Part shown: positions 23,246 through 36,105 of the stretch, piece by piece | Position numbering within the stretch: the stretch's first letter is position 1 | How the letters are laid out: every line of letters starts with the position of its first letter | Assembly: GCA_950022295.1 (NCBI GenBank) | Contig: OX465600.1 | Coordinates: forward strand, 28,309,282 to 28,373,281 | Length of the DNA: 64,000 nucleotides | Origin: Bromus sterilis | Lineage: Eukaryota; Streptophyta; Magnoliopsida; Poales; Poaceae | Direction: 5' to 3' | Program-made: the position numbers and the translations under genes | The notes under the pieces: model-generated | Database searches by the model: none | What the model saw: only the letters and a program-made list of their open reading frames with translations | What the model was told of the DNA's origin: nothing

Positions 23246-24285
23246 TATGACGACGTTAAAAGCACTATACTGCTGGCATGGAACACAAACGCCACCCTTT
23301 TGTTTATTATTGGCGCAATATTGTTGCCGTTGGGTGCCCATGCCAGCAAGGCCTTTTTTAGCATGTCATAGATACACCTTTATGTACTAGTTCTAGTTCC
23401 GACCCTTTATGAAGCTCCATCAGAGATATGGCCTAAAAACCCTCCTTTTCTAGGAAAGGTGCTATCAACACATAATTTTCCACTATGTATATTTGAGGTA
23501 TACCTAAAATAGTATATTAACAAGGTGAACTACGTACATTTATATTTTTATTCTCTCTCTTTGTTCATTGTGAGCATGGTGTACAACATGTGCCAACTGC
23601 CAAATAATATCAGCGACTAACCCAACAGAAGGATAACTATTTTAATGAAGCACACATAAAGCATGCTTCGTGTTAAGTTAAAATAACCTTCTGAAGTCAA
23701 TGATGTATCTTTCACTTATTCCTACATTGGCTTGTAGTGCTCCATTTAGATCCACAATAGTTTCACTGACCATAGTGGTGTTAGCATATCAAAACAAGAC
23801 ACCATGTCCTCTGATCTTTTTTTTTTGGCGGGTGCATGTCCTCTGATCTTGATATTGAGTTAACAGCAGTTCATGCATATTAGTTGTACTCCAAAGTGAC
23901 ATAGACTGAATATTAACATGATAAGCTACACCTCGAAAGCACCAAAGTTTGGATTAGGGTGTTACCGGCATGATAATTGTGTACATGCAATGAGCTCGAA
24001 ATGATGTATTTAATCTTAATGTATCATTTATATTTTGGGTGCATTATCTTATTTTATCTAGGGAAGCATATGTAGGATGGGATAATGACATATATACAAT
24101 AGACTTATAATCTCTCATTTATCTGTATGTGTGTGCAACTAAAGCTATTGTTTCACCGAATAGTTGAAAGGAAGGAGTAATGAAACCAACTGAATAGAAG
24201 AATTCAAAATAAGCATTCAACATCATTGCAAGTTCCATACAGCAGAAACACACTCTCTCAAAGCTTTATGTTTGAATCGAATAAC
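23246..24285. other. Intergenic, no gene recognised
   Basis: AT-rich spacer between the C fragment and gene C, with no domain-bearing frame and no clear repeat ends. Confidence 0.45.
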
Positions 24286-24504
24286 ATTGAAAACAGAGGA
24301 AATACAATGGACTATGACCTGTGGCACATGAGGACCCTAGGCATAGAGCTTATTGGTGGAAAAGTTTGAGTAACACACTTATCCAGACAGAGAGCCGGAT
24401 CATTATTGCGGAACAATAAGAACTAGAACAAATAAAACACAATTGGATAAACCGATAAAGGAGGCACATGCATGCTTGACGCCACAGTACAAACCCCAGG
24501 AGAT

Positions 24505-25857
24505 TCAGACGACGTAAGCACCAAATGAATTGAGGAATCTGTCTGAAGTCCCAAAGAAGGCCACGACAGTTTTGTCTTCTGGTATGGCGGCGTTGAAAGG
24601 GAGGTCACCCTTCTCCGGCACTCCGAACGGTCCATACTCGTCGACGTTGGTGGTGATCTTCAGTGAGGTGAAACCGGTGTGCCCTCTGGTCCAGGTGGTG
24701 CCCGATATTCCCGTCACAACCTCTGAAGGTCCGAAGGTGATCTGCAAACACGTCCAAGAGACCAAGACAAGGATGGAAGATCCACATTAGTACTGTTTTC
24801 CAAGAAAGATGTGCTTCAATAATGTTGCCTGTAGTGATAGATAGAAACGCTCTAACTGGACTGACCTTATTGTTATGGCCAACGGCTGGACCCCATGGAC
24901 CTCCGGTTCGGCGGCGCCCAGCTTCGTCAATGTAAGTAAATGAAATTGTGTTTACGCCTTTGGTACCATCGTCAATTTGTATTGTAAAACTTTCTAGGCG
25001 TTGGGGCACTCCGGCGATGTCCCGAGGGGTGCCTTGGTTATTACCCCATGGTCCAAACTTCTCCGGAGGTGGGAGCTGCATGCACATATATCGATTGGTA
25101 ACTGTTAGTTTGACACGTTCTGAGAATCAAGCAAAATTATTGTGTACCCATTGGATAACCATCATACGTCTCAACCGAACAAGGGAGACTAGTTCAAAAA
25201 AAAAAAAAACCGAACAAGGGAGACAAATAAGAGTGGGTGTTATGCTTGCCTTCATGTAGCAGAATGCGTCAATGGTGAGCTCTTGTGTATCTCCGTGTAT
25301 GATTCTCTTGATGACACCGCGCGCCCTTGCAAAGGCGCCTGTCCCACCAACAATAGCCCACTCACCTTCTTGTTCACCATTAAAACTTAGTCCCATTACC
25401 TCAAGCGTGGACTTCTTAAACCTGTGTGTGGTCGCATATACAATACAACTATAAGTTACTATTCTTCAGATAAATGAAAGTTAAACATCCCTAAGAAGTG
25501 AAGAAGAAAAAGGGAAACAAAACTGAAAAGTAATTAAACGGATGAGATGTATATATGTTCAAACCTTTCAGTCTCAAAGACCAGGATGAAAGAATTGTAC
25601 CAATCGACAGATGCATTCATATGCATGCCTTTTGCGTGGGCAACAAGCTTTGCATCTGCGCCGGCGCCATCAAATATTGCCCAGTTGTTGACGGCAGTGA
25701 GACCAAACTGAGTACCCTTTTCCCCCTCTATTATAACCAACTGGTTTTTGTTTGGGTCAGCTGCATTAGCGATTTGGCGCAAATGCAGCTTGCCAAAGTT
25801 AATCCTAGTGTTCTCCACGACTGCACCGTGGCTAGGAGTGACCTTGAAAGTGGCCAT
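24505..25857 (-). CDS. Gene C: dirigent-jacalin chimeric lectin, intact, minus strand
   Basis: Reading down the minus strand, the exons are 25857-25565, 25421-25250, 25075-24866 and 24741-24505, giving 303 residues. The dirigent domain is about residues 4-155 (FDGAGADAKLVAHAKGMHM, GEWAIVGGTGAFARARGVI). The jacalin domain is about 156-303 (KFGPWGNNQG, then TISFTYIDEAGRRRTGG, ending FFGTSDRFLNSFGAYVV). Intron 2 starts with GC rather than GT (AAG then GCAAGC) and ends in AG, a rare but functional intron type. Donor 1 (AG then GTTTGA) is weak. It is the most divergent intact copy and the only one transcribed leftward. The ATG at 25857 matches the paralogues' start; the open frame upstream begins with TTG and is 5' UTR. 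No signal peptide is seen. Confidence 0.87.
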
Positions 25858-25943
25858 GGGGAAGTATAGGGGACCAACTAATGGTTTGTAGTGTATGGTA
25901 TGTATGGCTGCTAGCTTGCACAAACTAGGAAGCTGGCGGTGGG

Positions 25944-25951
25944 TATTTATA
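25944..25951 (-). promoter_or_regulatory. TATA box of gene C
   Basis: On the minus strand the sequence is CTATAAATACCC, about 87 bp upstream of the ATG. Confidence 0.65.
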
Positions 25952-26019
25952 GCATCAACACTCGGAAGGCCTCCATTGTACTAGATTGGAATTCTATATA
26001 CCGTCTTAGCATTTGAAAC

Positions 26020-26157
26020 ACAATAGACCGTTTAGCACGCTTAGCTGAGATCACATGGAACCAGAACCGACAAACAATATATGCAAATTTTAAAGCTAAG
26101 CCAGTTCATCGGTTACATTAACAATTGTCACGGATCAGATCGAGTTCAAACATTTTA
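26020..26157. repeat. Upstream region of gene C, first part of a segmental duplication
   Basis: This stretch (GGAACCAGAACCGACAAA, TTCATCGGTTACATTAACAA) is repeated at about 38632-38768. The homology resumes after two insertions at about 28290. Confidence 0.7.
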
Positions 26158-26866
26158 AGAGTCATGCTTCCGTACACCCCCTTTCACACAAAGTAAAAGG
26201 GCAATATGGTCTTTTAACAAAAAACATATATCCATCTCCATATGGTCTTCTTCCTGGGCGTTTTCCCATCCGATCCGCAGCGCTCCGTTCCCCACGAATG
26301 CCCCTCGCAATCGAATTCGCCGCAAACAACCGGCTCCTTCCTGCTCGTCGGAGACGTCGCTTCTCGTCGGTTTCCCCTTGAACGCCGCGCAAGTCCAGGA
26401 GCTAGCCATCCATGATCCATCCCTGGCACTCAGTGGCGCTCGCCTGGTCGTGTAGTCCTGGGCTCCTGGCGGCACCATGTCCGGTCTGCTCATGCGTTGC
26501 CGGCCGCCAGCGCGCTGGCTTCCCCTTGTGCTGATGTGTGTGTGTGTTCTGCGGATACGTGAATGCTCTCATGCGATGATGCGACTAGGTGTTGTGTGAT
26601 TTAGATGTGCTGCTCACCGACGTTCTGATGTGTGTGCGAGCGGCTAGCTGCTAGGCGTCAACCTTGCCACTGGAGTCCGTGGATCCATCGCCGGATATGG
26701 ATGGCGCCTCTCCGGCGAGCAGCGGGGTGACGCTTGTCTTGTGGAAAGTCTGTCCACGTACCCCTTTTAATAATAAGACGATCCTACCCTTTTTTATGAA
26801 AAGGTATGGGTTAATCTCAGCCGCTCTTATGTTTAAGGGGGTGTACCGAAGCGGAAGGCTTTAATT
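26158..26866. mobile_element. TIR element inserted upstream of gene C
   Basis: Compared with the duplicate at 38.7 kb, this is extra DNA. The ends hold GCTTCCGTACACCCCCTT and, on the right, AAGGGGGTGTACCGAAGCGG, an imperfect inverted pair, followed by the target sequence ACTAGCATG. The interior open frames on both strands show no domain. The superfamily is not determined. Confidence 0.5.
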
Positions 26867-26879
26867 ACTAGCATGCAAT

Positions 26880-28262
26880 ATTTTTTTGCAAGAATCTACA
26901 CACGCCAAAGGTAGGCGCTCCCGTCTCGCTCCCCAGGGCGACACCGGGGTGAACCCTAGCGCCGCCAAAAGACCCCCGACCCGATCTCCAACGTCGCCGT
27001 CGTCGCCGGCCTTGTCCGCGGCGGCGGCGGGCCCCCGCGCCGAAGGTGCTGGGGGGTAGAGGGCCGCGACGGCGGACGAGCAACGCTGGGTAGGCGCGTG
27101 TCTCCCGTCTGCGTCCGGCGGTCGGGGCGGCGTCCCTAGGCTGTGGCGGCGGCATCGAGCTCCTCCATTGACGGGTGCGTCCTGTGCGGAGGGTTGGGCT
27201 GTGGATCTGAGTGCCACCAAGATCAGTTGTCAGGGCGGATTTTTGGTCGACGGCGCGTGGAGGGCGTTGTGCTTTGCAGCGCTCGAGGTGGGCAGGGCCC
27301 GGGACGTCCTCGGGGCCTGTAGCCGGGGCGGGGAATTGGCGGCGGCCGGCGCGAAACTCCTTCTGAATCCTCCGACGATGCTGCGGCGGCCATGGATCTA
27401 GGCTCGAGTGTCCGATCTAGGCCGGCCTTCGTCCATGGATGGATTTCGTGGTGGCTTCTGCGGCTACTTCCTCTTTGCTGCTCCGTCCGGCGGCGTGGGG
27501 CCTGCTGGTGTGCTCGAATAAGGGGGCGGTTCTAGGGTTCCAAATCGCGCTAAGAAGAAGATCTGCCTGACGCTTGTCCTCTTTGATTTGGCCGTAGTGA
27601 CGGGTTCCGGAAGGCTTCGTCAGTGATTTCCCTTGGGCATATGTTGGAGATTGCTGGATCAGGTGGGATTCGGCCGCAACGCAAAAAGTGGCGCGAAGCT
27701 CTGCTCTGTTGCCATTATGGGAAAATCCATGGTGAAGTCAGAGGTGAGAATGTCATGAAGGCTGAGATTGGAGGACTTGCAATGGTGATTGGAGTCTTTG
27801 CGTCGATGAGGAACTGGCTCAGAGTTTCAGAAATCGTGGCAGCAGTATGTTAGCGGGGGCGACAACACAGGTGAAGTTCAAAGTCCTACCTTTCTGGATG
27901 AAAATCCAAAGTCTAGCCTTAATTGGTTGTGTCTGGCAATGGTCTTGCTAAAGACATTGTTTGAGAGTGGGGACTATCTTCAGGGTGAAAACCCAAGATC
28001 TAGCCTTAATTGCTTGTGCCTGGCAGTGATTCCTTCTTGAAGACGGTGCTTTTGAAGAATTGGATATTAGGTGTTGGCTTGGTGGTGGTTGTGCTGCTGC
28101 TACAAGGATTGTAACTCTGTAGCGGAACTTTTTTTATTTCTTCTCTTTTTGTTTTGGTTGGCTGAGTGCATCCGTACTGCCTTTTGGGCAGTGCGTAGTT
28201 GCAGAGGTCGGGTGTAATTGATATCTTTTCGATATTAATATATTCTCCTTTTCCAAAAAAAA
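26880..28262 (+). mobile_element. LINE-like element, 3' part
   Basis: A GC-rich stretch is followed by a T- and G-rich 3' part ending ATATTAATATATTCTCC and an A run at about 28254. This tail is typical of Triticeae LINEs. The block interrupts sequence that is continuous in the duplicate at 38.7 kb. The open frames at 26861-27401 and 27623-27853 match no domain I know. Confidence 0.5.
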
Positions 28263-28289
28263 ATTTGTGGCGAATTAGCTAGAAGTAAA

Positions 28290-29080
28290 TATTTTCTTTT
28301 CTACCATGTTATTCTCCTAAAAGTTTGAAGGCATTTGGAAGGCTAGGAAAAAAAGCACGGATTATAGCACACAGTAATCTTTAGAAGTGTTGGATGGTTT
28401 GTATCACCATGCTGGTGGAACCGCAAGCCTATGGAGTTTGTCGGTCCATGCCTCGAGCTGACCAGCGAAAGTTGTGGCTAAGCTACAATATAGCTATACC
28501 TTTTATCTAGATCATTCATTCTTACATAAAATTTCTGGGTACATTCTTTTATTTGTTTCTTTTAAATAAGAAAACATTTGAACTTGAAACTTTGTGCAAC
28601 CCATGGTGACATTATTTCAGGATCGATTGATCTTGCTATCAATTTTTTGCTGCCATTGAAGTCTGTAATAATACAAATATAGTGACACGAGTTGCACACA
28701 CCCATGTGATGAGGAGCTCAAATAATTAATCAGTCAATTAGATGAACTTGCCAGGAAGGATAAGAAAATATAATCAAGGAACCAGAATGGCGTGGGTGCA
28801 GTTAATTGCCGTTGCAGCAAATTCACACTAGAGAGCAGCGCACATGCCTCTTCACATTAGGATCATAAGATACTAGCAAGAATGGCTAGATGATTAATCA
28901 CCGACCGTAATTAAGTGCTGTCATGGATCAAGATCAGTATGAGACCGTTTTAGCACCACAATTTTTCAGTAAATTAGTTAACATTAAATAAATGCTATTA
29001 GTTATCATAACTGAGATAAGGATGGAGATGGCAGAAAATGTGATTGAAACCCTACACCTTTTCAAGGGGCTTTGGGGTAT
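28290..29080. repeat. Second part of the segmental duplication shared with 38.8-39.5 kb
   Basis: The order of matching words (CAGGATCGATTGATCT, TAGATGAACTTGCCAGGAAG, TCTGTAAT) is the same at 38790-39470. The stretch is non-coding in both places. Confidence 0.7.
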
Positions 29081-29400
29081 CATATTTCAGAAAACCGGCA
29101 TTCGCCCCGCTTTATATATAAAGCAACATCCGAAACATAGTACCCGGCCGAACAATACAAGATAGTGAGGTAACCCTCAAACAAGGTCGATTCCAAAATA
29201 TGTGGATCACACAAGATGCACAGGACTACGCTACTAAAAGAGTGAGCAGGAAGGACTGAGTACAACATTACGCTACTTCCTAAACACCTAAGCCCCAAGA
29301 CAACACCCCTAAGAGGATGAGTGACGCTAAGCGGTGTTGCTGCCGTGCCCTCGCGGAGAAAGCTTTTCACTCAGAACCCAGACACGGAGGATGGGAACAT
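29080..29400 (-). mobile_element. LINE 3' end, minus strand
   Basis: Read on the minus strand, the end is TGCTTTATATATAAAGCGGG then GCGAATGCCGG, characteristic of a Triticeae LINE tail. No coding domain remains. Confidence 0.5.
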
Positions 29401-30531
29401 CGATGAATGATTAGTATGTTGTAGTTCTAAGTATTTGCAAGATGGTCTGATATGCATACAATAAAGATCAGAGACAACTAGGAAAGGGACAACTTGTCAC
29501 TTGAACAAATATTGGAGGATATTGCATCCTGCCACCAATCTCCATAATTTTAATAACCTGATAACTCAGTTAGGGTTGCAATCTCTTTGTATCTTTATCG
29601 GCCTTATCACCTCAAATACTAGACAAAAGACAAATAGATATGTAAAAAATAGTATTAAGAGGCTAGTAATCATTACAACAGAAGTAATTATGTAAAATTT
29701 TAGTGGAGAAGTTGTGATAACTATAATATAATAGTATTAAAAGGCGAGTCGGAGCTCCCACTATGGCTAGGCTATGGTGGGCTCGGTCCAGGTGGTGCCC
29801 ACGTGAGTTGAGGCCCCTCTCCTCGCGGGTGTGGTGGTCATTGGTGGTGGGTCGGAACTATGCTACTCTGTCATGCAGATCAAAGTCGAATCACGGACAT
29901 GGTGTCGTGCGAATGTGTTTGTGGATGCCGTTTGTATTCACGGGGTTGGGTCTCCCCCGGTCCACTAGGACTGGCTAGAGACGCAGGAATGGGTGCCTCG
30001 TATGATGGAGGCGCCGACCCAGGCTCTGTGGTTGATGAGGGGCTAGGAGTGAAAGGTGCGAGTTTTACTCCTCCTACCATGGTAGGGGCATCGTGATGTG
30101 GGTCATTGGTGGTGTCGCTTGGATGTAGGAATAGTGATCCCTAATGGTGGTACGCATGGTTGGGTGTCCGGCGGGCACCATGGCGGTGGTGGTGACTCCC
30201 CTCTTGGTCGTGTAGACAGTAAGAAGTGAGGCCTCGGGTGGCTCTGGTGCTCCCTATCTCTGGCAATCTGGCTCTGAAGTTCTGATATTGTGGCCTCATG
30301 GAGTGATGGGGATATGTCGAATGAAAGCTTAGCACTCTGTCGTCGATGATGGCGACGCTCGCGGGCACCGATCTCTTCCTGAATACGTTGCCGTGGTGCG
30401 ATGACTTGTATTTAGTGTGTGATTTGATTTCGATAATATGCAATGGATAGTTTTTATTTTTGGTAGTCTGGTATGACAAGCTGGCAATACAATTTAAGTA
30501 ACACGGCACATTAATTGCGCGTGCATATCAT
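29401..30531. other. Intergenic, no gene recognised
   Basis: The GC-richer block at 29750-30400 has short overlapping frames on both strands without any recognisable domain; it is probably transposon debris. Confidence 0.4.
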
Positions 30532-30783
30532 GGCCCTGTTTGGATCCATGGGTTAGGGTTAGAGTTGGTTAGATTGTACCAAACTAACCCCAAAACATCC
30601 AAACAGGAGGGTTAGAGTTGGTTAGATGCATCTAACCCATCCAAAAAATTAGTCTAATGATTGGAAAAGGTACATTTATTGCCAATCTAACCCCACCATC
30701 CAAACACCTTTTTGGTTAGAGTTAGTTCAGGGTTAGTCTAGAGTTAGAATCTAACTCTAACCTCTAACCGAGTTAGAGTATCC

Positions 30784-31091
30784 TGTTAAAATATGATCCA
30801 AATTCGTCTACCGTGTTATACACGGGCACCGTGTCATGAGCGGTGTGAGGCTTTGCGTTGGAACCGGCGCGTACGAGTACAACTCGTTTACTTGTCCTAC
30901 TAGGACTCTTATGTGTTGCCTCCTATATATACTCCATGTAGTCACATCAAAGACGTCTGGTCGTCTCGTGCTTGTAATACTCCTCCATTATAGTAAAGTT
31001 GCGCCTTCGTGCGTCCGTGGTTTTCTCCCGCAAGGATTTCCACGTTAAATCGGTGTCTCTTGTCTCTACTTTGATCTCGCTTTATCTAACA
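30784..31091 (+). repeat. 5' LTR of the Copia element
   Basis: 308 bp, TG...CA ends. A TATA-like CTATATATACTCC at about 30929 may start transcription of the element. Confidence 0.95.
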
Positions 31092-31093
31092 AG

Positions 31094-31105
31094 TGGTATC
31101 AGAGC
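31094..31105 (+). other. Primer binding site of the Copia element
   Basis: TGGTATCAGAGC, complementary to the 3' end of initiator methionine tRNA, two bases after the LTR. Confidence 0.9.
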
Positions 31106-31683
31106 CAAGTTGATACGAGATTAATTTTGAGACAAGATTTGTTTCGGCGGCGACGGGCGGCGACCAGATCGGCTATTCCGACGAATCCGATCAGTACCAC
31201 TTCTTCCGCTGCATCCGACGTCGACAGGAATTCGGTGCACCGCAGGACGATCTGTCCAATCCGTGCCTGCGGCTTCTGTTAAGTTCTGGCAGCTACTGTT
31301 CCGCCGAGTCCCCGTATTAGTGCGCCGCTGATCTGCTTTTCCGCCGATTTCTGCTAAGCTGCAATTATTCCGCCGAGTCAGATCGATCTCAGCTTTTACC
31401 ATCGAAGTCGCCGAGTCGCTGCGTTCTGCCATACGCTGCTGATTCCGCTGAGTTACTGGCTGCTGCCGCTCCTAGTCCCGAGAGGATTTATTGAAGCTGC
31501 TGCTGCCTTCCTGACGTGAAGATCAATCACAGGCTGCGCGTTGCTACTTGCAATTAGTACTCCACGTGATCAATCTACTGTTCATACTATCAAATTAATT
31601 CTACATCGTTGCTCCGCACAAATTAATTATTTGAGAATTTTATCTTCGACTTGTATTACTTTGTACACATATTTGATCTACTC

Positions 31684-34600
31684 ATGGCTTCTATGAAGTA
31701 TGATCTTCAGCTGCTGGACCGTGACACAAGGTTTTCTTTATGGCAAGTCAAGATGCGAGCGTTATTGGCGCAAGCCGATTATGATGATGCACTGGATAGT
31801 TTTGGGAAGAACAAAATTCAAGATTGGACTGCTGATGAGAAAAGGAAGGATCGAAAGGATTTATCACAAATTCAACTTCATTTGCACAATGATATTTTAC
31901 AGGATGTTTTGAGCGAGAAAACTGCTGCCGCTCTATGGTTAAAGCTGGAAGAGATTTGCATGAAAAAAGATCTTACTAGCAAGATGCATCTGAAGCAAAA
32001 ATTATTCCTGCACAAGTTACCCGAGGGAGGTAATGTTCTCAATCATATCTCAGAATTTAAGGAGATTATTGCTGATTTAGCTGCAATGGAGGTTAAATAT
32101 GAGGAGGAAGATATGGGCTTAATGTTATTGTGTTCACTGCCAAGTTCTTATACCAATTTTAGAGATACCATATTATACAGTCGTGATACTCTCACCCTTA
32201 ATGAGGTTTATGAAGCTTTGCACTCTAAGGAGAAGATGAAGCTAATGGTATCTGATGATGGTTCTAGTTTCTCTCAAGCCGAGGGATTATCTGTTCGTGG
32301 GAGGACACATGAGAAGGGCTCAAGTAATGGAAACCGAGGCAAAAGTAAGAACGGCTATAGGGGCCGGTCGCAATCCAGAGGCAAGAACAAGTATTGCAGA
32401 TATTGCAAGAAAGAAGGACATGAAATCTCCGAGTGTTTTAAGTTGCAGAATAAGGAAAAGAGGAATGCCACATACAAACCGAAAGGTAACAAAGGTGAAA
32501 ATTCTGCTAATGTTGCTCGTGATGATAGTTCTGATGATGCTCTTGTCGTTATTGCTGGATGTGCTGAGGCCAATGATAAATGGGTACTTGATACTGCATG
32601 TTCTTTTCATATGTGCCCAAATAGAGATTGGTTTAATACTTTGGATTCTACTACTGCTGTTGGTTCCGTTTTGGGTTTTGATAATTCACCATGCAAGATT
32701 GAAGGCATAGGTTCTATTCGGATCAAGATGTCTGATGGCACAATCAGAAGTTTAACAGATGTTCGGTATATTCCGAAGATGAAGAGAAATCTTATTTCTT
32801 TGAGTGCCCTTGATGCAAAGGGGTACAAGTATTCAGGTGGAGATAACGTTTTGAAAGTCACTAAAGGTTCTCTCATTGTTATGAAGGGTGACTTAAGTTT
32901 GACCAATGGTCTTTATTACCTTCGAGGTTCTACCATCTCAGGTGACGCTACTCCAGCTGTTTCAAATAATTTTGATTGTGATGCTGCTAACCTTTGGCAT
33001 ATGCGTCTTGGACATATGAGTGAACTTGGTTTGGCAGAGTTAAATAAGAAAGGTCTTCTTGCTGGTTATCAAACTGGAAAATTGAAATTCTGCGAGCATT
33101 GTATTTTCGGGAAGCACAAGAGGGTGAAGTTCAACATTTCAACTCATACTACTGAAGGTATTCTTGATTATGTGCATTCCGATTTATGGGGGCCTTCTCG
33201 CAGAAAGTCACTAGGTGGTGCTAGATACATGTTGACTATTATTGATGATTACTCGAGAAAAGTTTGGCCTTATTTCTTGAAGCATAAATATGAGGCATTC
33301 TCTGCATTTAAAGAGTGGAAGGTTATGATTGAAAGGCAAACTGAAAAGAAGGTAAAGATACTTCGTACTGATAATGGTATGGAATTCTGTTCTAAGCAAT
33401 TTAAGTATTATTGCAAGTCTGAAGGCATTGTCAGACATTACACCGTTCCTTATACTCCTCAACAAAATGGTGTTGCTGAGCGTATGAACAGAACCATTAT
33501 CTCCAAGGCCCGTTGCATGTTGTCAAATGCCGGTCTAAGTAGGCATTTTTGGGCTGAGGCTGCTTCCACTGCTTGTCATCTTATTAATCGTTCACCATCT
33601 ATTGCTCTTAATAAGAAAACTCCAACTGAGGTATGGTCTGGATCACCTGCTGATTATTCACAATTGAGAGTTTTTGGTTGCACTGCTTATGCTCATGTTG
33701 ATAATGGAAAGTTGGAGCCTAGGGCTATTAAGTGCATCTTTCTTGGTTATAAATCTGGTGTTAAAGGTTTTAAATTGTGGAATCCTGAAACTCAGAAGGT
33801 TGTTATTAGCAGAAATGTTATCTTTAATGAAACTGCTATGTTACATGATGTTCCTTCTACTGATGTTCCTGTTGAGAGTGAACAACAGTCTACTATTCAG
33901 CATCCTACTGTTCAGGTGGATCAGGTTATTGATTCCACATCAGATAAGGAAAATTTTGTTGCACATGATGAACCCGCCGTTGATAATGATCATGTCACTC
34001 CAAATCAGCCTATTGTTCCACCAAGTTGGAATCTTGCACGTGACAGAGTTAGGCGTGGTGCTTCTAAGGCACCTTCAAGGTTAATTGATGAGTGCAATAT
34101 TGTTTCTTTTGCTTTATCTGTTGTAGAAGATATTGAAGGTAATGCTGAGCCTTCTTCATATTCCGAGGCTATTATTTCTGGTGATAGTAATAAGTGGACA
34201 ATTGCTATGCATGATGAGATGGAATCACTTGAAAAGAATGGCACTTGGGATTTAGTAAAATTACCTAGAGAGAAGAAACCTATTCGTTGCAAGTGGGTTT
34301 TCAAAAGAAAGGAGGGTATTTCTCCAAATGATGAGGCAAGATATAAAGCAAGGTTGGTTGCTAAAGGTTATAGCCAGATTCCAGGTATTGACTTTAATGA
34401 AGTTTTTCCCCCGTTGTGAAGCATGGCTCTATTCGCACTTTACTCTGTATTGTTGCCATGCATGATTATGAGCTTGAACAATTGGATGTTAAAACTGCTT
34501 TCTTACACGGGGAGTTAGAAGAGGATATTTATATGGAACAACCGGAAGGTTTTATTATTCCTGGAAAGGAGAATCTTGTCTGCAAGTTAAATAAATCTCT

Positions 34601-35702
34601 TTATGGATTGAAGCAATCCCCTCGACAGTGGTACAAGAGATTTGACACTTTTATGCTCTCTCAAGGTTTCAAAAGGTCTGATTATGATAGCTGTGTTTAT
34701 TTGAAATCTGTTAATGATTCAGCTATTTATTTGCTCCTTTATGTTGATGATATGCTCATTGCTGCAAAGAGTATGTCAGATGTTAATGAATTAAAGAAGC
34801 AATTGAGTAATGAATTTGAGATGAAGGATTTGGGTGCAGCAAAGAAAATTCTTGGCATGGAAATATCCAGAGATAGACCATCTGGAAAATTATATCTCAG
34901 TCAGAAGGGATATATTGATAAAGTTCTTCGTCATTTTAATATGCATGATGCCAAGCCAGTGAGTACTCCATTAGCTGCACATTTCAAATTATCATCAGCT
35001 TTATGTCCTAAGTCAGATGTTGATATTGAGCACATGTCTAGAGTTCCCTATTCAAGTGCAGTTGGTTCACTTATGTATGCCATGGTTTGTTCTCGTCCGG
35101 ACTTATCACACGCATTGAGCGTTGTTAGTAGATACATGGCTAATCCTGGAAAAGAGCATTGGAAAGCTGTTCAGTGGATTTTCAGATATCTGCGAGGTAC
35201 TTCTAATGCTTATTTACAGTTTGGGAAATCTAAGGATGGGCTTGTTGGTTATGTTGATTCTGATTTTGCTGGTGATTTGGATAAGAGAAGATCACTCACA
35301 GGTTATGTTTTTACCATTGGTGGTTGTGCTGTGAGTTGGAGAGCGACTTTGCAGTCTATTGTGGCTTGTTCCACTACTGATGCCGAGTATATGGCTGTTT
35401 CTGAGGCATGCAAAGAAGCTATCTGGTTGAGAGGTTTATACACTGAGCTTTGTGGAGATGAGTCTTGCACTACCATATTTTGTGACAGTCAAAGTGCTAT
35501 ATGTCTCACTAAGAATCAAATGTATCATGAGAGAACGAAGCACATTGATGTCAGATATCACTTCATTCGAGATGTTATTGCTAGAGGTGATTTGAAGGTG
35601 AGCAAGATAAGTACGCATGATAATCCTGCGGATATGATGACAAAGCCAGTTTCGACCAATATGTTTGAGCTTTGCTCAGACTTAGTTGGTATCTCTCACT
35701 AG
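31684..35702 (+). pseudogene. Copia gag-pol polyprotein with one frameshift
   Basis: The first frame runs from ATG 31684 (MASMKYDLQLLDRDTRFSLW; an upstream in-frame ATG is at 31651) to a stop at 34417-34419. It contains a UBN2-type Gag, a CCHC zinc knuckle (C-X2-C-X4-H-X4-C, 32395-32436), a protease motif (WVLDTACSFHM), the pre-integrase zinc region (WHMRLGHM ... CEHC) and an integrase core with its acidic residues in SDLWGP, RTDNGMEF and NGVAERMNR. The second frame, 34416-35702, carries reverse transcriptase (LDVKTAFLHGELEEDIYMEQ and YVDDMLIA) and RNase H. The frames meet at about 34404-34412, where a T/C homopolymer appears to have lost one base, within the first reverse transcriptase block. 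As it stands the polyprotein is not complete. A sequencing error in the homopolymer is possible. Confidence 0.9.
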
Positions 35703-35797
35703 TCCTATGGACTTTGACGCAGAAGGTGTTTATGCTGATTTGGATGGAGTTATTTCTTTCTTCGACTACTAGAGGGAATTTAGTTCAAGGTGGAGAT

Positions 35798-36105
35798 TGT
35801 TAAAATATGACCCAAATTCATCTACCGTGTTATACACGGGCACCGTGTCATGAGCGGTGTGAGGCTTTGCGTTGGAACCGGCGCGTACGAGTACAACTCG
35901 TTTACTTGTCCTACTAGGACTCTTATGTGTTGCCTCCTATATATACTCCATGTAGTCACACCAAAGACGTCTGGTCGTCTCGTGCTTGTAATACTCCTCC
36001 ATTATAGTGAAGTTGCGCCTTCGTGCGTCCGTGGTTTTCTCCCGCAAGGGTTTCCACGTTAAATTGGTGTCTCTTGTCTCTACTTTGATCTCGCTTTATC
36101 TAACA
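35798..36105 (+). repeat. 3' LTR of the Copia element
   Basis: 308 bp; differs from the 5' LTR by six transitions and has no length change. Confidence 0.95.

Larger units (their letters stand above)
30784..36105 (+). mobile_element. Copia LTR retrotransposon, full length
   Basis: Two 308-bp LTRs (30784-31091 and 35798-36105) begin TGTTAAAATATG and end TTATCTAACA. A 5-bp target duplication TATCC lies at 30779-30783 and 36106-36110. A primer binding site TGGTATCAGAGC at 31094-31105 matches initiator Met tRNA, and a polypurine tract AAGGTGGAGA lies at 35787-35796. The LTRs differ at six positions, all transitions (about 2%), so the insertion is recent. The coding part runs gag, protease, integrase, reverse transcriptase, RNase H, which is Copia order. 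The only obvious lesion is one frameshift. Confidence 0.95.

Noticed and set aside
29763..30509. Several frames of 60-120 codons on both strands
   Set aside because: They overlap each other, have no recognisable domain and no splice-compatible continuation.
31094..31105. Possible tRNA-related sequence
   Set aside because: Only 12 bases match a tRNA 3' end; it is the primer binding site of the retrotransposon. I saw no complete tRNA or rRNA gene in the window.
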